From Lujinxingia litoralis (lineage in GTDB: Bacteria > Myxococcota_A > Bradymonadia > Bradymonadales > Bradymonadaceae), in contig NZ_QHKO01000002.1 of NCBI RefSeq assembly GCF_003260125.1, forward strand, positions 1 through 64,000: a stretch of DNA of 64,000 nucleotides. The letters are read 5' to 3'. Below, in pieces: positions 1 to 10,140 of the stretch. A program made the translations under genes and the position numbers. Each line of letters opens with the position of its first letter. Position 1 is the first letter of the stretch. The notes beneath the pieces were generated by a model that saw only the letters and a program-made list of their open reading frames with translations, ran no database searches and had not been told where the DNA came from.

Positions 1-66
1 GTCCCCCGGCGTATCCCACCGCGTCCCCCGGCGTATCCCACCGCGTCCCCCGGCGTATCCCACTTT
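1..66. repeat. 22-bp tandem repeat, three copies, at window edge
   Basis: Three head-to-tail copies of a 22-bp unit (core CCCCCGGCGTATCCCAC) lie at 1-22, 23-44 and 45-66. The first two are identical and the third differs only in its last three bases. The array may continue beyond the left edge. No unique spacers separate the copies, so this is not a CRISPR array. It lies upstream of the dcw cluster in sequence that does not look coding. Its function is unknown. Confidence 0.85.
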
Positions 67-350
67 ATCCCTACGAGGAGGGGGGGGGCATCTCGACTGG
101 GGAAAACTCGAGCAGATTAGGGCCGTATTGATGGCGTTGGATGCGACGAGACGGAGCTAATGGGACTGGTTCCCACCCGGCAGGCGCCCGGCGTTTTAGA
201 GATCGCTCGGAGGGTGTCTTTAGGTGGGCTTTTTTGATGGCTTGCAGGTGTTAAGTGTTTGTTTTTTAAGGTTTTATTGTGGGTGTTTTGGGTGGGTTGG
301 AATTGCCGATCGGCCCCGTTTTATGCGGGGGAGCGCGTCAAATACTTTTC
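67..350. other. Non-coding upstream region of the dcw cluster
   Basis: I see no convincing gene here. A run of nine G (80-88) follows the tandem repeats. The short open frame at 224-442 has an odd Cys/Phe/Gly-rich composition and runs across the mraZ promoter, so it is unlikely to be translated. The rest is unassigned. Confidence 0.5.
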
Positions 351-379
351 TTGACGCTGGGGTGTGGCCCCCCTATAGT
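351..379 (+). promoter_or_regulatory. Sigma-70 type promoter of the dcw cluster
   Basis: TTGACG at 351-356 and TATAGT at 374-379 are separated by exactly 17 bp, a near-consensus housekeeping promoter. It lies about 140 bp upstream of mraZ and has MraZ-box-like repeats just downstream. No other strong promoter or terminator was seen between mraZ and murG, so it probably drives the first half of the cluster. Confidence 0.75.
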
Positions 380-386
380 GCCGGCA

Positions 387-421
387 GTGGGATGAATTCC
401 CATCCGGTGGCACGAAGTGGT
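387..421 (+). promoter_or_regulatory. Putative MraZ operator (TGGN boxes at about 10-bp phase)
   Basis: TGGG at 388, TGGC at 408 and TGGT at 418 fall on a 10-bp register. The register position at 398-402 is filled by TCCCA on the opposite strand, giving the inverted repeat TGGGATGAATTCCCA at 388-402. MraZ proteins are known to bind arrays of TGGG-like boxes with 10-bp periodicity next to their own promoter. These boxes sit 8-40 bp downstream of the -10 element. Negative autoregulation is an inference. Confidence 0.5.
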
Positions 422-519
422 GGAGCAAAAGCTAGCCGGTAGCGCCAGGGAAGGCGCGACGGTCGTTGAGATGGGTTCCATGGATGGAGTGTGGTTGGTG
501 ATGGACGTCAGGTGTGTCG

Positions 520-978
520 ATGTTTCGAGGCCAGTACGAACATACGATGGACGGGAAGGGGCGTATCAGCGTTCCTGCTCGCTATCGCGATGTGCTGGCG
601 GCGAACGACCTCACCGGAGAACACGCCGATCGCCTCATCTTGACGCGCACCTTCGAGCAGTGCCTGGTGGTCTATCCCATGGACAAGTGGTTGGCCTTCG
701 AGGAGAAAGTGCGCTCGTTGCCTCAGTTCAACCCCAACGTCCAGCAGCTCAAACGGGTCTACATTGCCGGAGCCGTCGAGTGCTCGATCGATAGCCACGG
801 TCGGCTCCTGGTGCCGCAGGCGATGCGCGACTTCGCGCAGCTCGATCGTGAGTGCGTCTGGGTCGGGCAGCTCGATACCGTGGAGTTGTGGTCGCGGGCC
901 AAGTGGGAGGGTGCCGTGGAACAGGCACTCGAAGATCCCCAGGCGCTCTCCGCGGCGATGTCGGAGCTCGGTCTCTGA
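520..978 (+). CDS. mraZ: Transcriptional regulator MraZ
   Basis: A 152-residue protein of normal MraZ length. It carries the two family half-repeats: DGKGRISVPARYRD near residues 12-25 and DSHGRLLVPQAMRD near 89-102, each with the (D/S)xxGRxxxP signature of the AbrB/MraZ beta-barrel fold. MraZ is a DNA-binding repressor of the dcw operon and forms ring-like oligomers. I chose ATG 520, giving the family-typical MFRG start, with AGGTG five bases upstream. A GTG at 514 would add two residues. It is the first gene of the cluster and lies directly behind TGG-box repeats that it probably binds. The identification is firm; autoregulation is inferred. Confidence 0.95.
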   Translation: MFRGQYEHTMDGKGRISVPARYRDVLAANDLTGEHADRLILTRTFEQCLVVYPMDKWLAFEEKVRSLPQFNPNVQQLKRVYIAGAVECSIDSHGRLLVPQAMRDFAQLDRECVWVGQLDTVELWSRAKWEGAVEQALEDPQALSAAMSELGL

Positions 979-999
979 GGAATGTTTTTGTCTTAACGC

Positions 1000-1080
1000 T
1001 CAAGGATGAGCGGGCCGCGCACGGAGTTTTTGTGCGGTGAGACTCAGGGATGAGGCGGCCGGGAGCTTCAAGGATGAAGC
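1000..1080 (+). repeat. mraZ-rsmH spacer with repeated TCARGGATGAR motif and hairpins
   Basis: The motif TCARGGATGAR occurs three times: 1000-1010, 1044-1054 and 1068-1078. A short hairpin (CGCAC with GTGCG, 1018-1036) precedes the middle copy. The last copy lies inside another hairpin (GCTTCA, loop AGGA, TGAAGC, 1065-1080). A similar hairpin-plus-motif block recurs just upstream of ftsQ (13510-13545). Its role is unknown; it may be an RNA element or a dispersed repeat. Confidence 0.55.
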
Positions 1081-1201
1081 TTCGTAAGAAGGGGCTTGTA
1101 AGAGCCTCTTGAGCGAGACGCCCAGGGAAGGGCGAACCATCCCGGCAGCAGTGAACGCCGCAGCGCTGGTGGAAGTTGAAGAGAAGTCAGAGAGGTCGCC
1201 A

Positions 1202-2173
1202 GTGTCACCAAACCCCTACGCCACCGAGTACCACGTCCCGATCATGGTCGAGGAGGTGCTTGAGAGCCTCGATGTAAAGCCGGGAGGCTTTTATGTCGAT
1301 GGAACCGCCGGCGGCGGTGGGCACAGTGCTGCCATTCTTGATGCAAGCGCTCCTGACGGCCGAGTGTTGGCCATTGATCGCGATCCGGGGGCGTTGGCCA
1401 CGGTGCGCGAGCGCCTGGCGGAGTCGGCCGGGGAGCGCCTGGAGCTGATTCAGGCAAACTACTCCGAGGCTGCCCGAATCGTCGCCGAGCGCGGCGAACG
1501 TGCCGATGGTTGGCTGGTCGACGCCGGAGTCAGCTCGTATCAGCTCGATGAGCCCTCGCGCGGCTTTAGCTTTCAGCAGGCCGGTCCGCTCGATATGCGC
1601 ATGGGCAACGATGCCCCCACGCTGGCGGAGTACTTAGATGAGGTCTCGCAGGAGGAGCTGGCGCGGGTGATCAAGGTCTACGGTGAGCTGCGAGGCTCCT
1701 GGGGACTGGCCGGCGCGATCAAGGCGGCGCTGGGCCGCGGCGAACTCAAGGACACGCTCGATCTGGCGGAGCTTGTGGCGTCGAAACAGCGCCACAGTAA
1801 ACGGAAAATTCATCCGGCGACGCTGGTCTTTCAGGCTCTGCGCATAGCGGTAAACCGCGAGCTCGAGCATCTTGAGGCCGCGGTACGGCAGATTCCCGAG
1901 GTGGTAAAGCCCGGGGGACGCGGGGTGTTTATGAGCTTTCATTCGCTCGAAGATCGCATCGTCAAACATACCTTCCGAGAACTGGCCGACCCCTGCGATT
2001 GCCCCCGTGATTTCCCCCGGTGCATGTGCGCGAAACAGCCGCTGGTGGAGGTGCTTACCCGCCAGTCGGTCGTCGCCAGCGACGACGAAGTTCAGGCAAA
2101 CCCCCGAGCTCGTAGTGCTCGCCTTCGTGCGGTGCGTGTGCTCGATTCCCCTTCATCCCACGACGTGTCGTGA
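1202..2173 (+). CDS. rsmH: 16S rRNA (cytosine(1402)-N(4))-methyltransferase RsmH
   Basis: RsmH (MraW) uses S-adenosylmethionine to methylate N4 of C1402 in the decoding centre of 16S rRNA. The SAM-binding loop VDGTAGGGGHSAAIL lies near residues 32-46 of the chosen start. The family motif GPLDMRMG and the block SFHSLEDRIVK are both present. The frame is open back to TTG 1109, but GTG 1202 has AGAGG six bases upstream and gives 323 residues, close to the family norm, starting shortly before the conserved YHVPIMVEEVL. The gene follows mraZ as in most dcw clusters, and its TGA overlaps the ftsL start (TGATG), suggesting translational coupling. The product is very well supported; the start is less certain. 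Confidence 0.95.
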   Translation: MSPNPYATEYHVPIMVEEVLESLDVKPGGFYVDGTAGGGGHSAAILDASAPDGRVLAIDRDPGALATVRERLAESAGERLELIQANYSEAARIVAERGERADGWLVDAGVSSYQLDEPSRGFSFQQAGPLDMRMGNDAPTLAEYLDEVSQEELARVIKVYGELRGSWGLAGAIKAALGRGELKDTLDLAELVASKQRHSKRKIHPATLVFQALRIAVNRELEHLEAAVRQIPEVVKPGGRGVFMSFHSLEDRIVKHTFRELADPCDCPRDFPRCMCAKQPLVEVLTRQSVVASDDEVQANPRARSARLRAVRVLDSPSSHDVS

Positions 2174-2538
2174 TGAGGACCGTTATGAAGTCGATGATGT
2201 TGCGCGCGCTGCGCGATCTTGGCGAAGTTTGCAAAGTTCTGGTGGTGGTGGGCGTGCCCGGGGCGCTTTTGCTCTTTCATGTCTGGCAAGAGTACCAGAT
2301 CACTCAGGCGGGCTACGCCATTGCCGAGGTAACACAGGAGCACCGCGACCTGCTGGAGGAGCATAAGCGTCTGACGGTCGAGGCGACGATGCACGGGCGG
2401 GCCGACCGCGTTGCGCTGACCGCCCGGGAGCAGTTCGGCCTGGAGCCGGCGCGCCCCGAGCAGATCATTGTACTCGACGTTCAGGGTGGTCCCGAAGAGC
2501 ACGCCAGCCTCAACCCGGGGGCCGTGTTCACCCGTTGA
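2173..2538 (+). CDS. ftsL: Cell division protein FtsL
   Basis: A 121-residue bitopic protein with a short cytoplasmic N-terminus, one membrane segment (VCKVLVVVGVPGALLLFHVW, about residues 18-37) and a periplasmic helical stretch rich in Glu, Leu and His that fits the FtsL leucine-zipper-like coiled coil. FtsL pairs with FtsB and FtsQ to recruit and activate FtsW/FtsI. Sequence similarity in this family is low, so the call rests on size, topology and position between rsmH and ftsI. The ATG at 2173 overlaps the rsmH stop; an internal ATG at 2185 is an alternative. The region LTAREQFGLEPARPEQIIVL matches the usual C-terminal pattern of FtsL-like proteins. Confidence 0.85.
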   Translation: MRTVMKSMMLRALRDLGEVCKVLVVVGVPGALLLFHVWQEYQITQAGYAIAEVTQEHRDLLEEHKRLTVEATMHGRADRVALTAREQFGLEPARPEQIIVLDVQGGPEEHASLNPGAVFTR

Positions 2539-2569
2539 ACCGTCCCGACGATCCTCTGAGAGCGAACCG

Positions 2570-4639
2570 ATGCATCACGTCGACGATCCGCGCGAACGAC
2601 TCTGGCTGAAGACGCGCTTTTCGCTGGTCGCGGCGTTTTTTTCGCTGGGGTTTGTGGCTGTGGGGGCCCGCGTCTACTACCTGCAGACGGTCGAGTCCCG
2701 GGCGCTCCAGGAGCGCGCGGCGATCGAATGGAACGAAGAGGTCACCCGTCAGGCGCGGCGCGGTGATATCCTGGATCGAAACGGGGCCGAACTGGCGGTT
2801 TCGGTGGAAGTGCCCAGCATTCACGCCAACCCGCGAAAGATCGAGAATCCGGAGCTGGTCGCCCGCAGTCTGGCTCCTCATCTGAAGTTGAGTTTCGATA
2901 CGCTCGTTGCTCGCTTGAGCCGTGACGCGAGTTTTGTGTGGTTGGAGAGGCAGACGAACCCCTCGGCGGCCGAGGCAATTCGCGAGCTGAAGCTCTCCGG
3001 GGTGCATATCACCAAGGAGTACAAGCGCTACTATCCTCTGCGCGAGATCGCCGGGCAGCTCATCGGTTTTGTGGGCATCGATGGCGAAGGTCTGGAAGGC
3101 CTGGAAAGGCAGCTTGATAGCACGCTGGCCGGCGGGACCTACCAGATGCGCGTGACGCGTGATGCCCAAGGTCGCGCGATGCTCCTGAGCGATGCGCCCA
3201 GCTTCGGAGAGTTCGAGGGCCACAGCGTACGTCTGACCATCGACGAGAAGATTCAGCGCGTGGCCGAGCAGGCTCTTGCAGAGCAAGTCACGGAGTTTGA
3301 GGCTAAAGGCGGCTGGGCGGTGGCGATGGACGTGCATACCGGCGATATCCTGGCGCTGGCCAATACGCCGAGCTTCGATCCCAACCGCTTCCGGGAACAT
3401 GTCAGCGCCGATTGGCGCCTGCGGGCGGTCACCGACACTTTTGAGCCGGGCTCGGTGTTTAAGCCTTTTGTGCTCGCGGCGGCGCTGCAGGAGCAGGCGA
3501 CCACGCTGGATAAGTCCTACGAGCTGGAGAACGGTCGTATGCAGATCGGGCGGAACTTCATCCGTGACACCAAGCGCCGCGAGTCGCTGACGTCTGCAGA
3601 AATTATGCAGGTCTCCAGCAATATTGGCTCCTACAAGATTGCTCAGGAGATCGGGCGCGATTTGCTCTATGACTACATCCGTGCTTTCGGGTTCGGGCAG
3701 CGTACCGACGTGGCGCTGCGCGGCGAGCAGGCCGGCCTGCTTCGACGGCCCGACAGCTGGGCGGAAATTACCTTTGCTAACATCTCCTTTGGCCATGGTC
3801 TGACCACGACGCCCTTGCAACTCGCCGCCGGCACTGCCGCGCTGGCCAATGGCGGTATGTTGATGAAGCCCCGCATCATCGATGCGGTGCTCAACCGTGA
3901 CGGAGAGGTCGTGGAGCGTGAGGAGCCGACGCTGGTGCGGCGCGTGGTCTCCGAGGAGGCCGCCGCGCAGACTGCCTGGGCGATGTCGCTGGTCACCATC
4001 CCCGGCGGCACCGGCACAAGGGCCGCCATCCCCCATGTGACGGTGGCCGGGAAGACCGGTACCGCTCAGAAGGTCAACCCGGAGACGCGTCGCTACGATC
4101 CGGACCTGTGGATCGCCGGCTTTATGGGGTTTGCCCCGGCGGAGGAGCCGGACGTTGCCGTAGTGGTCTTTATCGATGAGCCCCAGAAGAGCCACTACGG
4201 TGGCAAGGTGGCCGGCCCGGCATTTGCTAAAATCACCGCGGAGGCCCTGCGCGTGCGCGGCGTGTTGCCCCTGGCCCCGGAAGATCGCTTCCAGCTCGAA
4301 GAGGAGCCGCCCGCCGCACTCGATACCCAGGTGGCACCGCCGGCGCCCGAGCATGTGGTGACATTGCCGACGATGCGAGTGCTTGATATCGCCGAAGATG
4401 AGGTCGCCCACGGTCAGTTGCCGAACTTCCAGGAGCTGACGTTGCGGCAGGCGGTGGATCGGGCCCGCGGGGTCGGTGTCGTGCCTGATATTAGCGGTTG
4501 GGGAAGAGTCGTTCATCAGGATCCCCCGGCCGGAACCCCCCTGGAAGAGGTGGCGCATCTGGAGCTTGCACTTGCGCCCGGAGGCAGGCATGGGATGCTG
4601 GCCAGGGAGCCCTCAACGGGCGGAAAGGACCAGGAGTGA
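2570..4639 (+). CDS. ftsI: Septal peptidoglycan transpeptidase FtsI (PBP3) with C-terminal PASTA domain
   Basis: A 689-residue class B penicillin-binding protein. After a short cytoplasmic tail there is one membrane segment (about residues 17-38), a PBP dimerisation domain, and a transpeptidase domain with the three active-site motifs: SVFK with the nucleophile near S295, the SSN triad in VSSNIGSYK, and KTGT near residue 495. The last roughly 60 residues (LPNFQELTLRQAVDRARGVG onwards) look like a PASTA domain. The enzyme crosslinks septal wall as partner of FtsW. ATG 2570 gives the usual short N-terminus; longer forms would overlap ftsL. PASTA tails are common on Gram-positive and some deltaproteobacterial division PBPs but absent from E. 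coli FtsI. Confidence 0.95.
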   Translation: MHHVDDPRERLWLKTRFSLVAAFFSLGFVAVGARVYYLQTVESRALQERAAIEWNEEVTRQARRGDILDRNGAELAVSVEVPSIHANPRKIENPELVARSLAPHLKLSFDTLVARLSRDASFVWLERQTNPSAAEAIRELKLSGVHITKEYKRYYPLREIAGQLIGFVGIDGEGLEGLERQLDSTLAGGTYQMRVTRDAQGRAMLLSDAPSFGEFEGHSVRLTIDEKIQRVAEQALAEQVTEFEAKGGWAVAMDVHTGDILALANTPSFDPNRFREHVSADWRLRAVTDTFEPGSVFKPFVLAAALQEQATTLDKSYELENGRMQIGRNFIRDTKRRESLTSAEIMQVSSNIGSYKIAQEIGRDLLYDYIRAFGFGQRTDVALRGEQAGLLRRPDSWAEITFANISFGHGLTTTPLQLAAGTAALANGGMLMKPRIIDAVLNRDGEVVEREEPTLVRRVVSEEAAAQTAWAMSLVTIPGGTGTRAAIPHVTVAGKTGTAQKVNPETRRYDPDLWIAGFMGFAPAEEPDVAVVVFIDEPQKSHYGGKVAGPAFAKITAEALRVRGVLPLAPEDRFQLEEEPPAALDTQVAPPAPEHVVTLPTMRVLDIAEDEVAHGQLPNFQELTLRQAVDRARGVGVVPDISGWGRVVHQDPPAGTPLEEVAHLELALAPGGRHGMLAREPSTGGKDQE

Positions 4640-4650
4640 GGCGAGCATCC

Positions 4651-6185
<1,535 letters not shown>

Positions 6186-6189
<4 letters not shown>

Positions 6190-7643
6190 GCGGGTTGAGA
6201 ATCAGCACCTGGTCCTTGCAGAAGATCGCATCGGCCTGCGGCGCGGAGCTTCGCCACGGACGGGATCTCCATATCAGCGGTGTGAACACCGACACGCGGA
6301 CCATCACTTCGGGCAGTCTTTTTGTGGCCCTGCGTGGCGAGCGTTTCGACGGGCATCGCTTCCTCGATGCGGCCTTTGAGCGGGGAGCGTCCGCCGCCTT
6401 AGTCGATCGCCGGGGGGCTCCGGCGTCTACGACCCCCCAACCGCTCCTGGTCGTCGATGACACGTTGGCTGCGCTCACTCGCCTGGGCCATGCGCTGTGG
6501 CAGGAGGCCACGCGTGCGGGCATGAGCACCGTCGCGGTGACCGGCTCCAATGGCAAAACCACCACCAAAGAGCTCCTGGCTGCGCTGTGGTCGACCCGGG
6601 GCGAGGTGTGGGCCACACCCGGAAACTTAAACAATCACATCGGGGTTCCACTCACCCTCTGCGCGCTGCCCGAGAGCTGCGATCATCTCATCTGTGAGAT
6701 GGGGGCGAACCACATCGGTGAGATTGCCGGGCTGATTCGACTGGCACCGGGCGACACTCGGGTGATTTCCTCCATTGGCGCGGCACATCTGGAGGGGTTT
6801 GGCTCGCTCGATGGTGTGCGCCAGGGAAAGTCCGAGATCTTCGAATGCGCCGATGCCGCCACTCACGCCATCCTGCCCTGTGCCGAAAAAGATAAGCTGA
6901 TGCTTGAGGGTTTCGCCGGCGACCTGTGGACCTTCGGGGTGGAGGAGGGCGCCCGCGTGCGGGTTGTCACCTGCCATGAAGCTGCCGATGGAAACGCCGC
7001 GATGGATGTGGAACTTGAAGCTGATTCTCGCAAGTTGACGTTGTCGCTCCCGCTGCTCGGCATCCACAACGCTACGAATCTGGCCGCGGCGCTGGCCACG
7101 CTGGCCGCCCGACAGGTGGAGCTGGAGCCGAAGCAGCTCAACGAGGCGCTCGCCAGACTCCAGTTGCCCGGTGGCCGCTTTCGTCAGCTCGAGGTCGGCG
7201 GCGTCCACATCCTGGATGATGCCTACAACGCCAATCCCTCCAGCGTACGCGCTTCGGTCGAAGCGTTTGAGCGCTGGGCTCAGCGGCGCGGCTGCCCCTC
7301 GGCGTTCGCCATCATCGGAGAGCTTCGAGAGCTCGGCGAACACGCCGAGGGGGCGCACCGGGAGTTGGCCGCCTGGCTCGCCACACGAGACCAGCTCGGT
7401 GGTGTTGCCTTCGTCGGAACCTACGCCGAAGTGATGGCCCGGGCGTATTCCGAAGTTCAGCCAGAACATGAAGTGCGAGCCCACTCCCTGGTGGATGACG
7501 ACCTGATCGCCTGGGTCGCCGGTCGCCAGGGCGCCGCCGTCTTGCTCAAAGGCAGCCGGGGCGCGCGCTTAGAAACCATCGTCGACGCACTCCAGCACGC
7601 TCCTCCGGCCTCCGCCCGGGGAAACTCTTCCAGCGAGGCTTAA
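6186..7643 (+). CDS. murF: UDP-MurNAc-tripeptide--D-alanyl-D-alanine ligase MurF
   Basis: A 485-residue Mur ligase that attaches the D-Ala-D-Ala dipeptide and completes the soluble pentapeptide precursor. The ATP loop GSNGKTTTKE starts near residue 120. The middle-domain block HNATNLAAALA and the C-terminal-domain sequence ILDDAYNANPSSVRAS are typical of MurF. ATG 6186 lies inside the ATGA overlap with the murE stop and has a strong GGGGAGG ribosome site. D-Ala-D-Ala would come from the Ddl encoded at 12501. mraY follows three bases after the stop. Confidence 0.97.
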
Positions 7644-7646
7644 GCC

Positions 7647-8786
7647 ATGCTTTTCGAACTCTTCTTTTTGCTCAAAGACGACGTCTCGGGGCTCAACGTC
7701 TTCCGCTACGTCAGCTTCCGAGTGGTCGCGACGATGTTCACCTCGCTGATCATCAGCTTCCTGCTCTACCCGTGGTTTATTCGTAAACTTCAGGCCCAGC
7801 AGATAGGCCAGGTCATTCGCGATGACGGCCCGCAGTCCCACTTCAGTAAGGCCGGTACGCCGACCATGGGCGGGGTCCTGATTCTCTTTGCCGTGGTGAT
7901 CTCCACACTGCTGTGGGCCGACCTCAAGAACCCCTATGTCGGAGTCGTGCTCGGGGTCACGGTGTGTTTTGCGGTCGTGGGATTCTTCGACGACTACATG
8001 AAGATTCGGGGGCGCTCCAGTGCGGGCTTAAGCGGGAAGGCGCGCCTGGCCATTGAGTTCGGCGTGGTGCTCTTGATGATGCTTTTGATGTTCAAAAGCG
8101 AGGCCTTCAGTTACTCGACCGAGCTCTACCTTCCCTTTGTCAGCACCGAGCGCTTTAGCCTGACCTTACCCCTGTGGGTCTATGTGCCCTTTGCCATGCT
8201 GGTCATCGTGGGCACGGCCAACGCCGTCAACCTCACCGACGGCCTGGACGGACTGGCCATCGGTCCGGTGATCATTGCCGCGGGTACCTTTCTGATCCTG
8301 GCCTGGAGCACCGCCACGGTGCTCCACACCACCGAGATCATTGACGGCGTGCAGGTGGTCTCCCGCTTTGACGTGGCTCGCTACCTGATGATTCCCAAGG
8401 TCGAAGGGGTCCAGGAGTTGGCCATTTTCTGTGCCGCCATCATCGGCGCCGGGGTGGGATTCTTGTGGTACAACTCCTTCCCGGCTCAGGTGTTCATGGG
8501 CGACGTGGGGAGCCTCTCGCTGGGAGGCGCGCTGGGAACCCTGGCGGTGGTCACCAAGCATGAGCTTCTCTCGACGATCATTTTTGGCATCTTTCTGGTC
8601 GAGGCGCTCAGCGTCATTACCCAGACCACCAGCTACAAACTCACCGGCAAGCGCGTCTTTCGCATGGCACCGATTCATCACCACTTCGAGATGAAAGGCT
8701 GGCCGGAGCCCAAGATTATTGTGCGCTTCTGGATCATCGCCATTATGCTCAGCCTGGTGGCCCTGATGAGCCTTAAGCTGCGCTGA
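7647..8786 (+). CDS. mraY: Phospho-MurNAc-pentapeptide translocase MraY
   Basis: A 379-residue polytopic membrane enzyme that transfers phospho-MurNAc-pentapeptide to undecaprenyl phosphate, making lipid I. Family motifs are FFDDYMKI (catalytic Asp pair), NLTDGLDGLA, and the C-terminal cytoplasmic loop MAPIHHHFEMKGWPEPKI with its histidine cluster. About ten hydrophobic segments are visible, as expected. It begins with ATG three bases after murF. No terminator separates it from its neighbours, so it looks co-transcribed with the Mur ligases. Confidence 0.97.
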   Translation: MLFELFFLLKDDVSGLNVFRYVSFRVVATMFTSLIISFLLYPWFIRKLQAQQIGQVIRDDGPQSHFSKAGTPTMGGVLILFAVVISTLLWADLKNPYVGVVLGVTVCFAVVGFFDDYMKIRGRSSAGLSGKARLAIEFGVVLLMMLLMFKSEAFSYSTELYLPFVSTERFSLTLPLWVYVPFAMLVIVGTANAVNLTDGLDGLAIGPVIIAAGTFLILAWSTATVLHTTEIIDGVQVVSRFDVARYLMIPKVEGVQELAIFCAAIIGAGVGFLWYNSFPAQVFMGDVGSLSLGGALGTLAVVTKHELLSTIIFGIFLVEALSVITQTTSYKLTGKRVFRMAPIHHHFEMKGWPEPKIIVRFWIIAIMLSLVALMSLKLR

Positions 8787-8836
8787 ACCACCTCCCCGGT
8801 ACGTGCTTCACCGACGCCATAGGCCATGGAGGGCCC

Positions 8837-10099
8837 GTGAGCAGCGATCTTCTTTCCAACCTGACCCGCTCGGCCTCCCCATCGGGTCGAGACTCTGCTG
8901 ATACCGCCGCGCGAAGCTGGGATATCTGGCTGCTCTTCTTTGTGGGGGCGCTGGTAACCTACGGGCTGGTGATGCTCTACTCGGCCAGCGCCGTGATGGC
9001 GTCTCAGCGTATGGCCGATCACTACGTGCTGCTGTGGAGCCAAACTCAACGCGTGGTGCTGGGCGTGGGCCTGCTGCTCTTTGCGCTGCAGCTCGACTAC
9101 CGCTGGTACAAGCGCCTGGTCTATCCGATCCTTCTGGGCACCGTATTCCTCCTGGTGCTGGTCGCCATTCCCGGCATCGGGACCGTGCAGAACGGGGCTC
9201 GGCGCTGGTTTAGCCTGGGAGGGTTCTCGTTTCAGCCGGCTGAGGTCGCCAAGTTGGCCTCGGTGATCTTTATGGCCTACTCGGTGAGCAAGAAGGCCAA
9301 GCGGATGGGCTCGTTCACCATCGGGTTTTTGCCGCACCTGGTGATCATCGGCCTGATGGTCGGCCTGCTGATGTTGCAGCCCGACTTCGGGAGCTCGGTG
9401 ATCCTCATCAGCATGATGATGCTCCTGCTCTTTGTCAGCGGCGCGCGTTTCTCGTACCTGCTGGTGATGACCCTCTGCGGGGCCGGGCTGGCCTACGTGG
9501 CGATCAGCAACAGCGAATACCGCATGAAGCGCATCCTGGCCTTCCTCGACCCCTGGAGCCATCGCCAGGATATCGGCTACCAGATCAGTGAGTCGCTCAT
9601 CGCCATCGGCGCCAGCGGACTCTCGGGCCGGGGGCTGGGCAACGGGTCGGGTAAACTGGGCTACGTCCCCGAACTCTGGAACGATTTTATCGGCACGATC
9701 ATCGCCGAAGAACTCGGGTTCTTCGGGGTTGTCTGCCTGTTGATGCTCTTTTTGGGGATGCTCTGGCGCGGCTACCGGGTGGCCTTTCACGCGGTGGATG
9801 CCTTTGGCATGTACCTGGCGTTTGGCATCACTTCGCTCTTTGCTTTGCAGGGCATGGCCAATCTCTTTGTCGTCACCGGCATGCTGCCCACCAAAGGTCT
9901 GACGCTGCCTTTTGTCTCCTTTGGCGGCACCTCCATGATCATCAGCCTCTTTGCGATCGGCATCGTGCTCAACATCTCCCGAAATGACGAGGACACCTGG
10001 GAGAGTGACCGCGATCGCCGGGCCTCCCAGCGCGAAGAGCGTCGCTGGGAACGAAAGCGCCGCAACATTCTCAAACGCCGTAAAGATCTTCGACAGTAA
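8837..10099 (+). CDS. ftsW: SEDS peptidoglycan glycosyltransferase FtsW
   Basis: A 420-residue SEDS-family polytopic protein that polymerises lipid II at the septum with FtsI. Visible family features are the first helix region ending MLYSASAVMA, the RRWFSLGGFSFQPAEVAKL block, PDFGSSVI, and the closing segment GLTLPFVSFGGTSMI. GTG 8837 is preceded by GGAGGG at good spacing. The C-terminal tail after the last helix is long and very basic (many Arg/Lys), a cytoplasmic extension often seen in FtsW. The window also encodes RodA (39174). This copy sits in the dcw cluster between mraY and murG, so FtsW is the better assignment. Confidence 0.96.
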   Translation: MSSDLLSNLTRSASPSGRDSADTAARSWDIWLLFFVGALVTYGLVMLYSASAVMASQRMADHYVLLWSQTQRVVLGVGLLLFALQLDYRWYKRLVYPILLGTVFLLVLVAIPGIGTVQNGARRWFSLGGFSFQPAEVAKLASVIFMAYSVSKKAKRMGSFTIGFLPHLVIIGLMVGLLMLQPDFGSSVILISMMMLLLFVSGARFSYLLVMTLCGAGLAYVAISNSEYRMKRILAFLDPWSHRQDIGYQISESLIAIGASGLSGRGLGNGSGKLGYVPELWNDFIGTIIAEELGFFGVVCLLMLFLGMLWRGYRVAFHAVDAFGMYLAFGITSLFALQGMANLFVVTGMLPTKGLTLPFVSFGGTSMIISLFAIGIVLNISRNDEDTWESDRDRRASQREERRWERKRRNILKRRKDLRQ

Positions 10100-10140
10100 C
10101 GCCGAACACCCACAGATGTTCCCCTTCCGAGAGTTGCCGC

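Noticed and set aside
1..66. Repeats as a CRISPR array
   Set aside because: Copies are directly adjacent with no spacers and there are no cas genes.
224..442. Open frame of 72 residues before mraZ
   Set aside because: It crosses the promoter and MraZ boxes, has odd composition and no ribosome site.
2528..4591. 687-residue frame antisense to ftsI
   Set aside because: Shadow of ftsI; no coherent domain.
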